In this document: positions 1-9,500 of the stretch, in pieces
Layout: each line of letters begins with the position of its first letter
Numbering within the stretch: the stretch's first letter is position 1
NCBI RefSeq assembly: GCF_900114995.1
Contig: NZ_FOUX01000002.1
Location: 434,001-498,000 of the forward strand
Reading direction: 5' to 3'
From: Chitinophaga sp. YR627
GTDB lineage: Bacteria; Bacteroidota; Bacteroidia; Chitinophagales; Chitinophagaceae
Length of the DNA stretch: 64,000 bases
Program-made: the position numbers and the translations under genes
Notes under the pieces: generated by a model
The model's input: the letters and a program-made list of their open reading frames with translations, nothing else
What the model was told of the DNA's origin: nothing
Databases searched by the model: none

Positions 1-664
1 ACATGCCGGCATGTTGCGCTTTGAATACTATGTCTTTAACGGTTCCCGTAACGAATTTCTCCTTATCAGTTGTACTGTTCTGGATGATCGCTACCGGCAT
101 ACTGCTTTTGCCGTACCCTGCAAATATATCCATTATTGCTTCCAGCTTGCTCATAGCCATTAATATAATGACAGTAGCAGTAGACTGGGCGGCGAGCTGA
201 ATATCTGCAGAGATCTCCCCTGTCAGCGTGGTACCCGTAGTTACCCAGAAGCTTTCGGTCATACCCCTGGATGTCAGCGGGATCATCTGTCCTGCCGGCG
301 CAGCCAGTGCACTGGAGATACCGGGCACTACCTGTACGGGTATACCTGCTCCTCTGGCAGCCGCTATTTCTTCCGTTGCCCTGCCGAATACAAAGGAATC
401 ACCTCCTTTCAGTCTTACCACATGGCCGTGAGACTGCGCATACTCTATTATCAGGTGATTGATCTCCTGCTGGGACAGCGAATGGCATCCATACCGCTTT
501 CCTACAAAACGAACTACAGCACCTGGCTTTGCATAGGATAATAAGGTCTCATTAACGAGCGCATCATATAAGATGACATCCGCCTGACGGATCACATTGA
601 TTGCCTTCAGTGTAATGAGTTCTGGATCTCCGGGTCCAGCACCTACTAAGGATAAATATGCCAT
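1..664 (-). CDS. cobA: Uroporphyrinogen-III C-methyltransferase (SUMT), 3' end beyond window
   Basis: Transfers two methyl groups from S-adenosylmethionine to uroporphyrinogen III to give precorrin-2, the first committed step to siroheme, which the neighbouring nitrite reductase needs. The minus-strand reading starts at an ATG (664-662) and stays open for 221 codons to the window edge, so about 35 C-terminal residues of a usual ~255 are missing. Family motifs are clear: N-terminal VGAGPGDPELIT, central VVRLKGGDSFVFGR and PGISSALAAPAG. It is divergent from nirB and shares a ~195-bp promoter region with it, which fits joint control by nitrogen supply (inference). There is no sign of a fused CysG dehydrogenase/ferrochelatase part at the N-terminus. 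Confidence 0.93.
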   Translation of the reverse strand, partial: MAYLSLVGAGPGDPELITLKAINVIRQADVILYDALVNETLLSYAKPGAVVRFVGKRYGCHSLSQQEINHLIIEYAQSHGHVVRLKGGDSFVFGRATEEIAAARGAGIPVQVVPGISSALAAPAGQMIPLTSRGMTESFWVTTGTTLTGEISADIQLAAQSTATVIILMAMSKLEAIMDIFAGYGKSSMPVAIIQNSTTDKEKFVTGTVKDIVFKAQHAGM

Positions 665-690
665 ATGAGATATATTACAAATAAAATTAT

Positions 691-757
691 ATGAGTTAAA
701 TCATACTAACCACTATAAAATTAGAACCTTTATTCCTAATTTCATGATGCAGATCAT
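691..757. promoter_or_regulatory. Two ATGA-N6-TCAT dyads in the cobA/nirB divergent promoter
   Basis: Two dyads of identical layout, ATGA-N6-TCAT, occur at 691-704 and 744-757, centres 53 bp apart (about five helical turns). The second extends to ATGAT-N4-ATCAT. The layout resembles Crp/Fnr-family sites (TTGAT-N4-ATCAA or TGTGA-N6-TCACA), but a specific regulator cannot be named. A -7-like TATATTTT (805-812) lies downstream, so the second dyad would sit near -68 of a nirB transcript, a class-I activator position (inference). Confidence 0.45.
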
Positions 758-859
758 AAAAAACGGCAATTTTTATCACTCGATCAGGAAAATATATATC
801 ATATTATATTTTTCATAATACTTAGCCGTTTCTCATTTTATCAACTCAATTCTTTGCCA

Positions 860-3379
860 ATGAAAATTGTAATTATAGGCAATGGCATGGTCAGCTACAA
901 ATTTTGTGAGAAAATAATCTCCAGAATTCCGGCAGGTACAGCTGAGATCGTAGTTTTTGGCGAGGAACCCCGTCCCGCATACGACCGTGTCCACTTAAGT
1001 GAATTTTTCGCCGGCAAAACAGCAGACGACCTTGTAATGGCGCCGGCTGACTGGTATGCTGCCAACGATATTACATTGCACCTGGGCGATCCGGTGCAGC
1101 AGATTGACCGCTCCAACAAGACCGTTCACTCCTATAAAGGTATTACGGAAGCCTATGACTATCTTATAATAGCAACCGGCTCCTCCGCTTTTGTACCTCC
1201 TATTCCCGGCGTGGACAAAAAAGGCGTATTCATCTACCGCACGATCGAAGACCTCGAACTCATGCAGGACTATGCTCCCCGCGCTAAAAGAGGCGTCGTG
1301 ATAGGTGGCGGTCTGCTGGGTCTCGAAGCGGCTAAAGCCATGCTGGATCTGGGCATTGCTGATACACACGTCATCGAATTCGCCCCCAGACTGATGCCCC
1401 GCCAGATCGACGAAAATGGCTCCCGCATCCTGGAACAGCAACTGAACCAGTTAGGCTTAGTTATCCACACCAATAAAAATACCAGCGAAGTACTGGGTGG
1501 AGATACCATCACCGGCTTACAGTTTGCCGATGAAACCCACCTCGATGCGGATATGCTGGTGATTTCCGCCGGTATCAAACCAAGGGATGAACTGGCAAAG
1601 CTCAGCGGACTGGAAACTGGTCACCGCGGCGGTATTCTTGTCAATGAATACATGCAGACCACTGACCCTGAGATCTATGCGATCGGCGAATGTGCCCTCT
1701 ATAATGGCATGATCTACGGTCTGGTAGCTCCCGGCTATGAAATGGCGGAAGTGGTCGCCACACACATATATAATAGTCTGGCCGCAGCTCCCATTCCTGA
1801 AAAGACCTTCACCGGTTTTGACATGAGCACCAAACTGAAACTGATCGGTGTGGACGTTGCCAGCTTCGGTGATCCCTTCGCTCCTGCTGATACCTGCCGT
1901 AGTATCGTGTTTGAAGATACAATGAAAGGCGTATACAAACGTATCAGTATTACCAATGACGGAAAACATCTGCTCGGCGGTATCCTGATCGGTGATGCAG
2001 ATGCCTACAATATGCTGCTGCAGACCGCTAAGAACAAGGTCATCCTCCCGCCCAATCCGGAAGATGTACTGCTGGGCGCACGTGGTGGTAGTCAGGAAAC
2101 GGGTGCAGGTGTACTGGGACTTCCTGATGACGCGATCATCTGTAGTTGCGAAAGCATCACCAAAGGCGATATCTGTTCTGCCGTGGAAGCAGGTAACGAA
2201 ACACTGGGCGCTATTAAGAAATGTACCAAAGCAGCTACCTGTTGCGGTGGTTGTACGCCGATGGTAAAAGACCTGATCACAGGTACCATGAAAGCGCAGG
2301 GTAAATATATCCGTAACGTTATCTGTGAACACTTTGCCTACTCCCGTCAGGAACTCTATGACCTGATCCGCATCAAAAATATCCGTGCTTTTGATGAAGC
2401 GCTCGACCATTATGGCGCGGGTGATGGCTGTGAGGTCTGCAAACCGGTAGTGGCCTCCATCATGGCCAGTCTCTGGAATGATATGATCCTCGACAAGGGA
2501 AATGATACTGTGCAGGATTCCAATGACCGCTTCCTCGCGAATATACAGAAAGGTGGTACCTATTCTGTCGTGCCACGCATTCCCGGAGGGGAGATCACCC
2601 CGGCAAAACTGCTGGTGATCGCACAGGTAGCCCTGAAATATAACCTCTACACCAAAATAACCGGCGGACAACGTATTGACCTCTTTGGTGCACACCTGGA
2701 TGATCTTCCCAATATCTGGGAAGAACTGATCGATGCCGGCTTTGAAAGCGGCCATGCTTATGGTAAAGCCCTGCGTACGGTAAAAAGCTGCGTAGGTTCT
2801 ACCTGGTGCCGTTTCGGTCTGCATGACAGTGTCACTTTTGCGATTCAGATAGAAGAACGTTACCGCGGCTTACGTGCTCCTCATAAACTCAAATCCGCCG
2901 TATCCGGTTGTATCCGGGAATGCGCGGAAGCTCAGTCCAAAGACTTTGGCATCATTGCTACAGAAAAAGGCTGGAACCTGTATGTATGCGGCAATGGTGG
3001 TTCCAAACCACAACATGCCATACTGCTGGCTTCTGACCTGGATAGCGCAACCTGTATCCGTTATATCGACCGCTTCCTGATGTTCTACATCAAAACTGCC
3101 GATCCGCTGACCCGTACCGCTACCTGGCTGAATAAACTGGATGGTGGCATCACTTACCTCCGCAATGTAGTGGTAAATGATAGTCTGGGAATAGCTGCCG
3201 AACTGGAAGCAGAAATGCAGGGTCTTGTAGACAGATACAAATGCGAGTGGCGAGAAGTAGTGGAAAGTCCTGAGCTGCGCAAGCGTTTCTCACACTTCGT
3301 CAATGCGCCCGGCACCAAAGATCCGACGGTAAAATTTGACAACCTGAGAGAGCAGAAGAAAGCTGCCGAATGGAAATAA
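860..3379 (+). CDS. nirB: Nitrite reductase (NADH), large subunit
   Basis: Cytoplasmic assimilatory reduction of nitrite to ammonium with NADH. Domain order: FAD/NAD(P)-binding reductase (about 1-400, with VIIGNGMVSYKF at the start and GVVIGGGLLGLEAAKA for the second nucleotide), a BFD-type [2Fe-2S] domain near 426-475 (CSC...C...CTKAATCCGGC), then the ferredoxin-like half domain and the siroheme/[4Fe-4S] domain whose ligands are seen as C-x5-C (CVGSTWC) and C-x3-C (CIREC) around 640-690. Length 839 aa is usual. I chose the ATG at 860: the reading extends two codons upstream only to a TTG, and family members begin with a short stretch before the FAD motif. nirD follows after 24 bp, so the two subunits are co-transcribed. 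Confidence 0.96.
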   Translation: MKIVIIGNGMVSYKFCEKIISRIPAGTAEIVVFGEEPRPAYDRVHLSEFFAGKTADDLVMAPADWYAANDITLHLGDPVQQIDRSNKTVHSYKGITEAYDYLIIATGSSAFVPPIPGVDKKGVFIYRTIEDLELMQDYAPRAKRGVVIGGGLLGLEAAKAMLDLGIADTHVIEFAPRLMPRQIDENGSRILEQQLNQLGLVIHTNKNTSEVLGGDTITGLQFADETHLDADMLVISAGIKPRDELAKLSGLETGHRGGILVNEYMQTTDPEIYAIGECALYNGMIYGLVAPGYEMAEVVATHIYNSLAAAPIPEKTFTGFDMSTKLKLIGVDVASFGDPFAPADTCRSIVFEDTMKGVYKRISITNDGKHLLGGILIGDADAYNMLLQTAKNKVILPPNPEDVLLGARGGSQETGAGVLGLPDDAIICSCESITKGDICSAVEAGNETLGAIKKCTKAATCCGGCTPMVKDLITGTMKAQGKYIRNVICEHFAYSRQELYDLIRIKNIRAFDEALDHYGAGDGCEVCKPVVASIMASLWNDMILDKGNDTVQDSNDRFLANIQKGGTYSVVPRIPGGEITPAKLLVIAQVALKYNLYTKITGGQRIDLFGAHLDDLPNIWEELIDAGFESGHAYGKALRTVKSCVGSTWCRFGLHDSVTFAIQIEERYRGLRAPHKLKSAVSGCIRECAEAQSKDFGIIATEKGWNLYVCGNGGSKPQHAILLASDLDSATCIRYIDRFLMFYIKTADPLTRTATWLNKLDGGITYLRNVVVNDSLGIAAELEAEMQGLVDRYKCEWREVVESPELRKRFSHFVNAPGTKDPTVKFDNLREQKKAAEWK

Positions 3380-3403
3380 TTATATCAATCAACACGATAA
3401 CTT

Positions 3404-3772
3404 ATGTCAGTCGCCATTAGCACAAGCACAACAATAGCATGGTTCTATGCCTGTAATGTAAACGACGTTCCCAATAACGGAGGCGTGTGTGTAAAATATG
3501 ATGAAGTACAGATCGCCCTGTTCCGGTTTGCACGCCGCGATGCCTGGTACGCCACACAGAACCTTTGTCCGCACCGCCAGCAGATGGCCCTCAGCCGCGG
3601 CATGACAGGTACGCATAACGGCGAGCCAAAAGTGGCCTGCCCTTTCCATAAAAAAACATTTTCACTCGAAGACGGACGTTGTCTGTCAGACGATACAGAA
3701 TGTTCCCTGACCACTTACCCTGTAAAAGTAGAGGGTGACTGTGTCTACATCGGGATCATGCAGGAAGCATAA
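3404..3772 (+). CDS. nirD: Nitrite reductase small subunit, Rieske-type
   Basis: Small partner of NirB in assimilatory nitrite reduction. The 122-residue protein is a single Rieske fold: C-x-H (CPH, near residue 60) and C-x2-H (CPFH, near 84) are both intact, so it should bind a [2Fe-2S] cluster, unlike the many NirD proteins that have lost the ligands (known of the family). It lies 24 bp after nirB and 54 bp before the porin gene, in the same direction. A stand-alone Rieske ferredoxin of another pathway is the only alternative, and the context argues against it. Confidence 0.92.
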   Translation: MSVAISTSTTIAWFYACNVNDVPNNGGVCVKYDEVQIALFRFARRDAWYATQNLCPHRQQMALSRGMTGTHNGEPKVACPFHKKTFSLEDGRCLSDDTECSLTTYPVKVEGDCVYIGIMQEA

Positions 3773-3826
3773 TAACAGCAGAGAGAGCGGGAATACTCTT
3801 ATTGCTCACATTATCAACCAGAATGC

Positions 3827-5182
3827 ATGAAACGACTATTCTCTGCAGGCGTTTGCTGCCTGCTATCCATGCTCTTTTTCACTCCCTCTGCGTGGGCACA
3901 GTTCACCGTAGGGGCACAACTCCGAACGCGTTCGGAATTCCGGGATGGTCAGGCGGCTCCCCTGCCAAAAGGCGCTTCTCCGGCATTCTTCACCTCACAG
4001 CGTACCCGCCTCTCAGCAGGATTCAGCGGTTATCGCTTTAAACTAGGCGCCACTATTCAGGACGTCCGGGTATGGGGACAGGACGCATCGACCATTAACA
4101 GGACGACCACACAAGACAACAACGCCCTGATACTGCACGAAGCCTGGGCGGAAATTATGCTGCTGGACACTGTCGTAAAAAACAAAAGCCTCAACCTGAA
4201 GATAGGCCGGCAGGAAATTGTCTACGATGATAGTCGGCTGCTGGGTAACCTGGAATGGCTACAGCAAGGCAGAAGACACGACGCAGCCGTACTGAAATAT
4301 GAAACCGGCCCGTATACATTGCATCTTGGCGCGGCTTTCAATCAGAACAAGGAAAATGCGGCCGGTACCGTGTACAATCCGACACCACCGGGCAACTATA
4401 CCGCCAATACAAATGGCGCTGCGATGTACAAAAGCCTCGAGTATCTATACGCAGGAAAAAAATTAGGAAAAGGTAATCTCTCCTTTCTCTTTCTCGCGGA
4501 CCAGTTCTCTAAATTCCATCCTGACAGCACAGGCGTCAAGATCTGGGATAAAGGTGTACACACCCGCATGACAACAGGACTCTATTATAATAACACCCTT
4601 GATAAGCTCACCCTGACCGCCGCAGGGTACTACCAGTTCGGAAAAAATGCCAATGCACAGGACTTAAGTGCAGGACTGCTATCAGCCGCTTTCCAATACC
4701 AGCTGTGCAGTACATTCAGTGCCGGTTTAGGCGCTGATTATACCACCGGCGGTATTGGCGCTGACGGTACCAGTCATGCATTTGATCCGCTGTATGGCAC
4801 ACCGCATAAGTTCTGGGGATATATGGACTACTTCTACGTAGCCAGCGCTTTCGGTAACAGAGGTCTGCAGGACTATTACCTGAAAACGAAATACAAACCC
4901 AATACAAAATTCCTGCTGAGCGCTGACCTGCATCAGTTCTACAGCAGCAGCGATATACCGGATAACGGTAGCAGGAAATTCGGTACAGAAGCAGACCTGG
5001 TTGCTAATTATACACTGACTAAGGTCATCTCTTTCGAAGCAGGCTACAGCCATTTCTGGAGCACCGCTTCACTCGCTTCGCCTGGCGTGAAGAATATCGC
5101 CAACGCACAAAGCAACAGCAACTGGGCATATGTGATGATCAATATCAAACCGGAAATGGTGCTACAGGCGCTGAAAAATTAA
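3827..5182 (+). CDS. Outer-membrane beta-barrel porin, alginate-export-like
   Basis: A 451-residue protein with a clear Sec signal peptide (MKRLFSAGV... cleaved after AWA, near residue 24) followed by alternating amphipathic beta-strands with many aromatic residues, and no catalytic motif. This resembles the alginate-export (AlgE-like) porin family that Bacteroidota often keep in nitrate clusters (recalled, not searched). Its place between nirD and the inner-membrane nitrate transporter suggests that it lets nitrate or nitrite through the outer membrane (inference). It does not end in a terminal Phe, so barrel-assembly recognition by that residue is not evident. The gap to the transporter is 106 bp. 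Confidence 0.8.
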   Translation: MKRLFSAGVCCLLSMLFFTPSAWAQFTVGAQLRTRSEFRDGQAAPLPKGASPAFFTSQRTRLSAGFSGYRFKLGATIQDVRVWGQDASTINRTTTQDNNALILHEAWAEIMLLDTVVKNKSLNLKIGRQEIVYDDSRLLGNLEWLQQGRRHDAAVLKYETGPYTLHLGAAFNQNKENAAGTVYNPTPPGNYTANTNGAAMYKSLEYLYAGKKLGKGNLSFLFLADQFSKFHPDSTGVKIWDKGVHTRMTTGLYYNNTLDKLTLTAAGYYQFGKNANAQDLSAGLLSAAFQYQLCSTFSAGLGADYTTGGIGADGTSHAFDPLYGTPHKFWGYMDYFYVASAFGNRGLQDYYLKTKYKPNTKFLLSADLHQFYSSSDIPDNGSRKFGTEADLVANYTLTKVISFEAGYSHFWSTASLASPGVKNIANAQSNSNWAYVMINIKPEMVLQALKN

Positions 5183-5288
5183 CGGAAGACAGACCGGACA
5201 GTGCAGACAGACGACCAATCATAAAAGTGTCACCGGCGCAGATAAACATTGGCTGCACCGGATTATTAACAACCGAGATCTTTTCAAC

Positions 5289-6593
5289 ATGAACACACAA
5301 CCTTTAAATAAACTCCCCCTCTTTACACTGAACTCGGTGCACATGCGCACCTTTCATACTACCTGGCTGATGTTCTTCGTCTGCTTCTTTGGATGGTTTG
5401 GCCTTGCGCCACTCATGCCAACAATCAGGGAAGACCTCGGCCTGAGCAAGGCGCAGGTAGGCAATATCATTATTGCATCCGTATCCAGCACCATCATAGC
5501 AAGACTCATTATCGGTAAACTCTGTGATACCTGGGGGCCCCGTAAAACAGCCATCAGATTACTCATAGCAGGTTCGCTGCCGGTATTCCTGGTAGGACTG
5601 TCAAAAGATTATACAACGTTTCTGCTGTTTCGTCTTGCCATCGGCGTTATTGGCGCTTCTTTCGTCATTACACAGTTCCATACTTCCATGATGTTCTCTG
5701 CCAACATCAAGGGTACTGCCAATGCAGTAACCGGTGGATGGGGTAACCTGGGTGGCGGTGTAACCAACATGGTGATGCCATTGATATTTGCAGCAATCGT
5801 AGGCTTCGGTTATACCAAACAGGAAGCATGGCGCTTCGCAATGATCGTACCGGGTGTGATGATGCTGATCGTGGCATGGATGTATTACAAATTCACAAAA
5901 GATACACCTGCGGGCAACTTTGATGAGATCGGCCGTAATAGTGATAAAACAAAATCAAAAACTGACTGGAGTATACTGGCCGACTGGCGCATCTGGGCAC
6001 TCACGCTGGCATATGGAATGTGTTTCGGTATGGAGATCACTTTTGATAACGTCGCTTCTTTACACTTCGTGGATACTTTTCATCTTTCACAAAGCAGCGC
6101 AGGTTTCTGGGCAGGCGTATTTGGTTTCATGAACATCTTCGCAAGAGCACTGGGAGGTATCATCTCTGATAAGGTAGGCGCCAGATCAGGAATGCGTGGT
6201 AAAGGTATGCTGCTGGCCTGTGTGTTGTTACTGGAAGGAATCGGACTGTTATTGTTTGCACAGGCAGGCACACTGGCACTTGCTATCATTTCCATGCTCA
6301 GCTTCGCCTTATTCCTGAAGATGGCCAATGGCGCTACCTATGGTATCGTTCCATTCATCAACGAAAAGAATGTCGGATTGGTAAGTGGTATCGTAGGAGC
6401 AGGCGGTAATCTCGGCGGTATGCTGTTTGGCTTCCTCTTCAAATCGGAATCTATCACCTATGTAGAAGCATTCACCTACATCGGTTATATCGTGATCGCA
6501 GTATCAGTCATTGTACTGCTCACCCGATTCATTAAAAAACCAGCTACTGAAGCCTCCACCGCCACTACAGGGCAGGTAGCATTTGCAGATTAA
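5289..6593 (+). CDS. narK: Nitrate/nitrite transporter, MFS (NarK/NasA type)
   Basis: Twelve-helix major-facilitator carrier for nitrate uptake or nitrate/nitrite exchange at the inner membrane. Both nitrate-signature glycine motifs are visible: GWGNLGGGVTN in the N-half and GAGGNLGGMLFGF in the C-half, along with substrate-binding arginines in helices 2 (SSTIIARLIIG) and 8 (GFMNIFARALGG). It has 434 residues, a single unit rather than a NarK1-NarK2 fusion. Its stop is 2 bp before the nitrate reductase ATG, so the two are probably translationally coupled. Direction of transport cannot be read from sequence; the assimilatory context favours nitrate import. Confidence 0.95.
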   Translation: MNTQPLNKLPLFTLNSVHMRTFHTTWLMFFVCFFGWFGLAPLMPTIREDLGLSKAQVGNIIIASVSSTIIARLIIGKLCDTWGPRKTAIRLLIAGSLPVFLVGLSKDYTTFLLFRLAIGVIGASFVITQFHTSMMFSANIKGTANAVTGGWGNLGGGVTNMVMPLIFAAIVGFGYTKQEAWRFAMIVPGVMMLIVAWMYYKFTKDTPAGNFDEIGRNSDKTKSKTDWSILADWRIWALTLAYGMCFGMEITFDNVASLHFVDTFHLSQSSAGFWAGVFGFMNIFARALGGIISDKVGARSGMRGKGMLLACVLLLEGIGLLLFAQAGTLALAIISMLSFALFLKMANGATYGIVPFINEKNVGLVSGIVGAGGNLGGMLFGFLFKSESITYVEAFTYIGYIVIAVSVIVLLTRFIKKPATEASTATTGQVAFAD

Positions 6594-6595
6594 CC

Positions 6596-9500
6596 ATGAC
6601 AGGCAATCATCAACATACTAAACTTCCTGCGGGCAGTTACCGTAGCACCTGCTGTTATTGCGGCGTAGGTTGCGGTATTATTGTCAACAGGGACAGGCAG
6701 GGAAAGATCACAGTGGAAGGAGATAAAGATCATCCGGTCAATAAAGGCATGCTTTGTTCCAAAGGCATGAACCTCCACTACACAGTGATGGATACATCAG
6801 ACAGGCTTTACTACCCGGAAATGCGCTATCACCGGCAAATGCCCAGACAGCGCGTTTCCTGGGACCAGGCGCTCGAGCGCACCGCTGCCGTGTTTAAACA
6901 GATGATTGAGCAATATGGTCCTGATTCAGTTGCATTCTACGCATCCGGACAATGTCTCACAGAAGAATACTATGTCGTTAATAAACTGATCAAGGGATTC
7001 ATTGGCAGTAATAACATAGATACCAACTCCAGGCTCTGTATGAGCAGTGCAGTAGCCGCCTATAAATTATCACTCGGCGAAGACAGCGTACCTGGTTGTT
7101 ATGATGATATCGAACTGACAGATTGCATCTTTGTGGCAGGCGCTAATCCGGCCTGGTGTCACCCGATCTTATGGCGCAGGATCGAAGCTGCTAAAGCAAA
7201 AAATCCGAATCTGAAGATCATTGTCAGCGACCCTCGTGTCACGCAAAGTTGCGCCATCGCAGATATACACCTGCAGGTCATGCCGGGTACCGATATCGTA
7301 TTACATCATGCGATCGGACGACTGCTGATAGAGGCTGGTCATATCGATCATGACTTCATTCAGCAACATACAGAAGGATTCTCAAAATACCGGGATACGG
7401 TGATGGAACGCAGTATCAGTAGTGCTGCTGCCATTTGTGGTATTTCAGAAGACCTGATCTATGAAGCTGCCACCATGCTGGGCAACGTGCGCAGTTTCAT
7501 GACCATGTGGACCATGGGACTAAACCAGAGCGCTGTTGGCGTCAATAAGAATCTGAGCCTGATCAACCTCAACCTGATCACCGGAAAGATCGGTAAACCC
7601 GGCTGTGGCCCCTTCTCGCTTACCGGTCAACCCAATGCGATGGGCGGCAGAGAAGTAGGCGGATTATCCAATATGCTCCCGGCACACCGAGTACTGGATA
7701 ACCCGGCACACCGTAAAGAAGTAGAAGCTTTCTGGGGAGGTACGAAGATCTCCGACAAACCAGGACTGACCGCTACTGAAATGTTTGAAGCACTGAATGA
7801 CGGAAGGTTGAAAGCCATCTGGATCATGTGTACAAATCCGCTGGTAAGTCTGCCGGACGCCCGTATGGCGGAAGCCGCCCTGCAAAAGGCGAAGTTTGTC
7901 GTTGTACAGGAGATCTCGAATAAACCGGAAACAGTCCGCTACGCAGATGTTGTACTACCCGCTGCGGCATGGACCGAGAAAGAAGGCACCATGACCAACG
8001 CAGAAAGAAGGGTCACTTATCTGCAGCGTGTCAACGAAGCACCGGGAGAAGCGCTGCCGGATGCAGAGATCATCTGCCGCTTCGCACAGAAAATGGGGTT
8101 CAAAGGTTTTGATTATAAAAGTCCGGCCGACATTTATGCAGAACATAGTCGTCTGACTGCCGGTACCAATATCGACGTCAGTGGCGTAGATTATACGGTG
8201 CTGAAAGAAAAACGTTCCCTCCAATGGCCCTACCCTGCCGGCACAACCGGTCCGGGTACACCACGCCTCTTTACAGATCATCATTTCTATACATCATCCA
8301 CCAAAGCGGTCATACATTCTTTCCCGGATGATAACAGATCAGGTCCACCTCATCCCCGGTTCCCGCTCATTCTCACTACAGGACGTATAAGGGATCAATG
8401 GCATACCATGAGCAAAACGGGTAAGGTGAGCAAGCTAAAACAGCATATTCCTGCTCCCCTCCTGGAAATACACCCGGAAGATGCCAGGGAACGGCATATC
8501 AAAGAAGCCGATATCGTAGAGATATTCAGCGAAAATGGTATTGTACGTGTGAAAGCACAACTGAGCACTTCCATTAAAAAAGGAGTGGTATTCCTGCCCA
8601 TGCACTGGGGTAAGATACTGGACAATGACCTGAACAGGGCTAACAACCTGACCCACCGACTGGTGGATAAGATATCCAAACAACCGGACCTGAAATATAC
8701 AGCGGTACAGGTACAACTCTACCGCAAACCCCGGCAACGTATTATCATCATCGGTGCAGGCGCAGGCGCCTGTGGCTTTATTAAATCATACAGGGAGCTG
8801 AATACAACCGATACGATTACCGTATTCAGCAAAGAAGATCAGCCCTTCTATAACAGGGTGATGCTACCGGATTATATCAGCGGGACACAGCAATGGCAGC
8901 AGCTGGTGAAGATGACAGATGATGAGGAATCCATGCTGGACATCACATTACACCGGGGCGTCAGTGTCGAAAAAATAGACAGGGAACAAAAAACAGTGAC
9001 GGACAGTAAAGGCCGTGTACACGAATATGATGTGCTCATTCTGGGCATGGGTAGCCGTGCGGCAACACTGAAAGACACACCATCGCTGCCAGGTATCTTC
9101 ACCATGCGTAACCGCAGAGATGCCGATGCCTTTGTGCAGCACATAGATCCGGCAGCAGGGAAAGTGGTGATCGTAGGGGGAGGACTGCTGGGTATTGAAT
9201 TAGCTGCTTCACTAAGAGAAATGGATATAGAGGTCGCTGTATTGCAGCGTACCTCTAAACTGATGGACCGACAGCTGGATGCCCTGGGCAGCCAGCTGTT
9301 GTATGAAGAACTGACAGATCGCGGCATAGAGATCTTATACAATGATGAAATAGAACGCTTCACCGGTTTGAACAAACTGGATGGCATCCGCCTGAAAAGC
9401 GGACGACAGGTGACCTGTCAGGCCGTGGTCATGTCTATAGGTACTGTTCCGAACATAGAACTGGCGAAAGCTGCTTCTTTATTATGCAAGCGGGGCGTGA

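Noticed and set aside
854..859. TTG start for nirB
   Set aside because: ATG at 860 is the natural start of the FAD motif; the TTG adds two residues only.
1517..2824. 435-codon minus-strand reading within nirB
   Set aside because: Antisense to a gene with clear domains throughout; its translation is low-complexity in character with no motif, and the frame is a codon-bias shadow.
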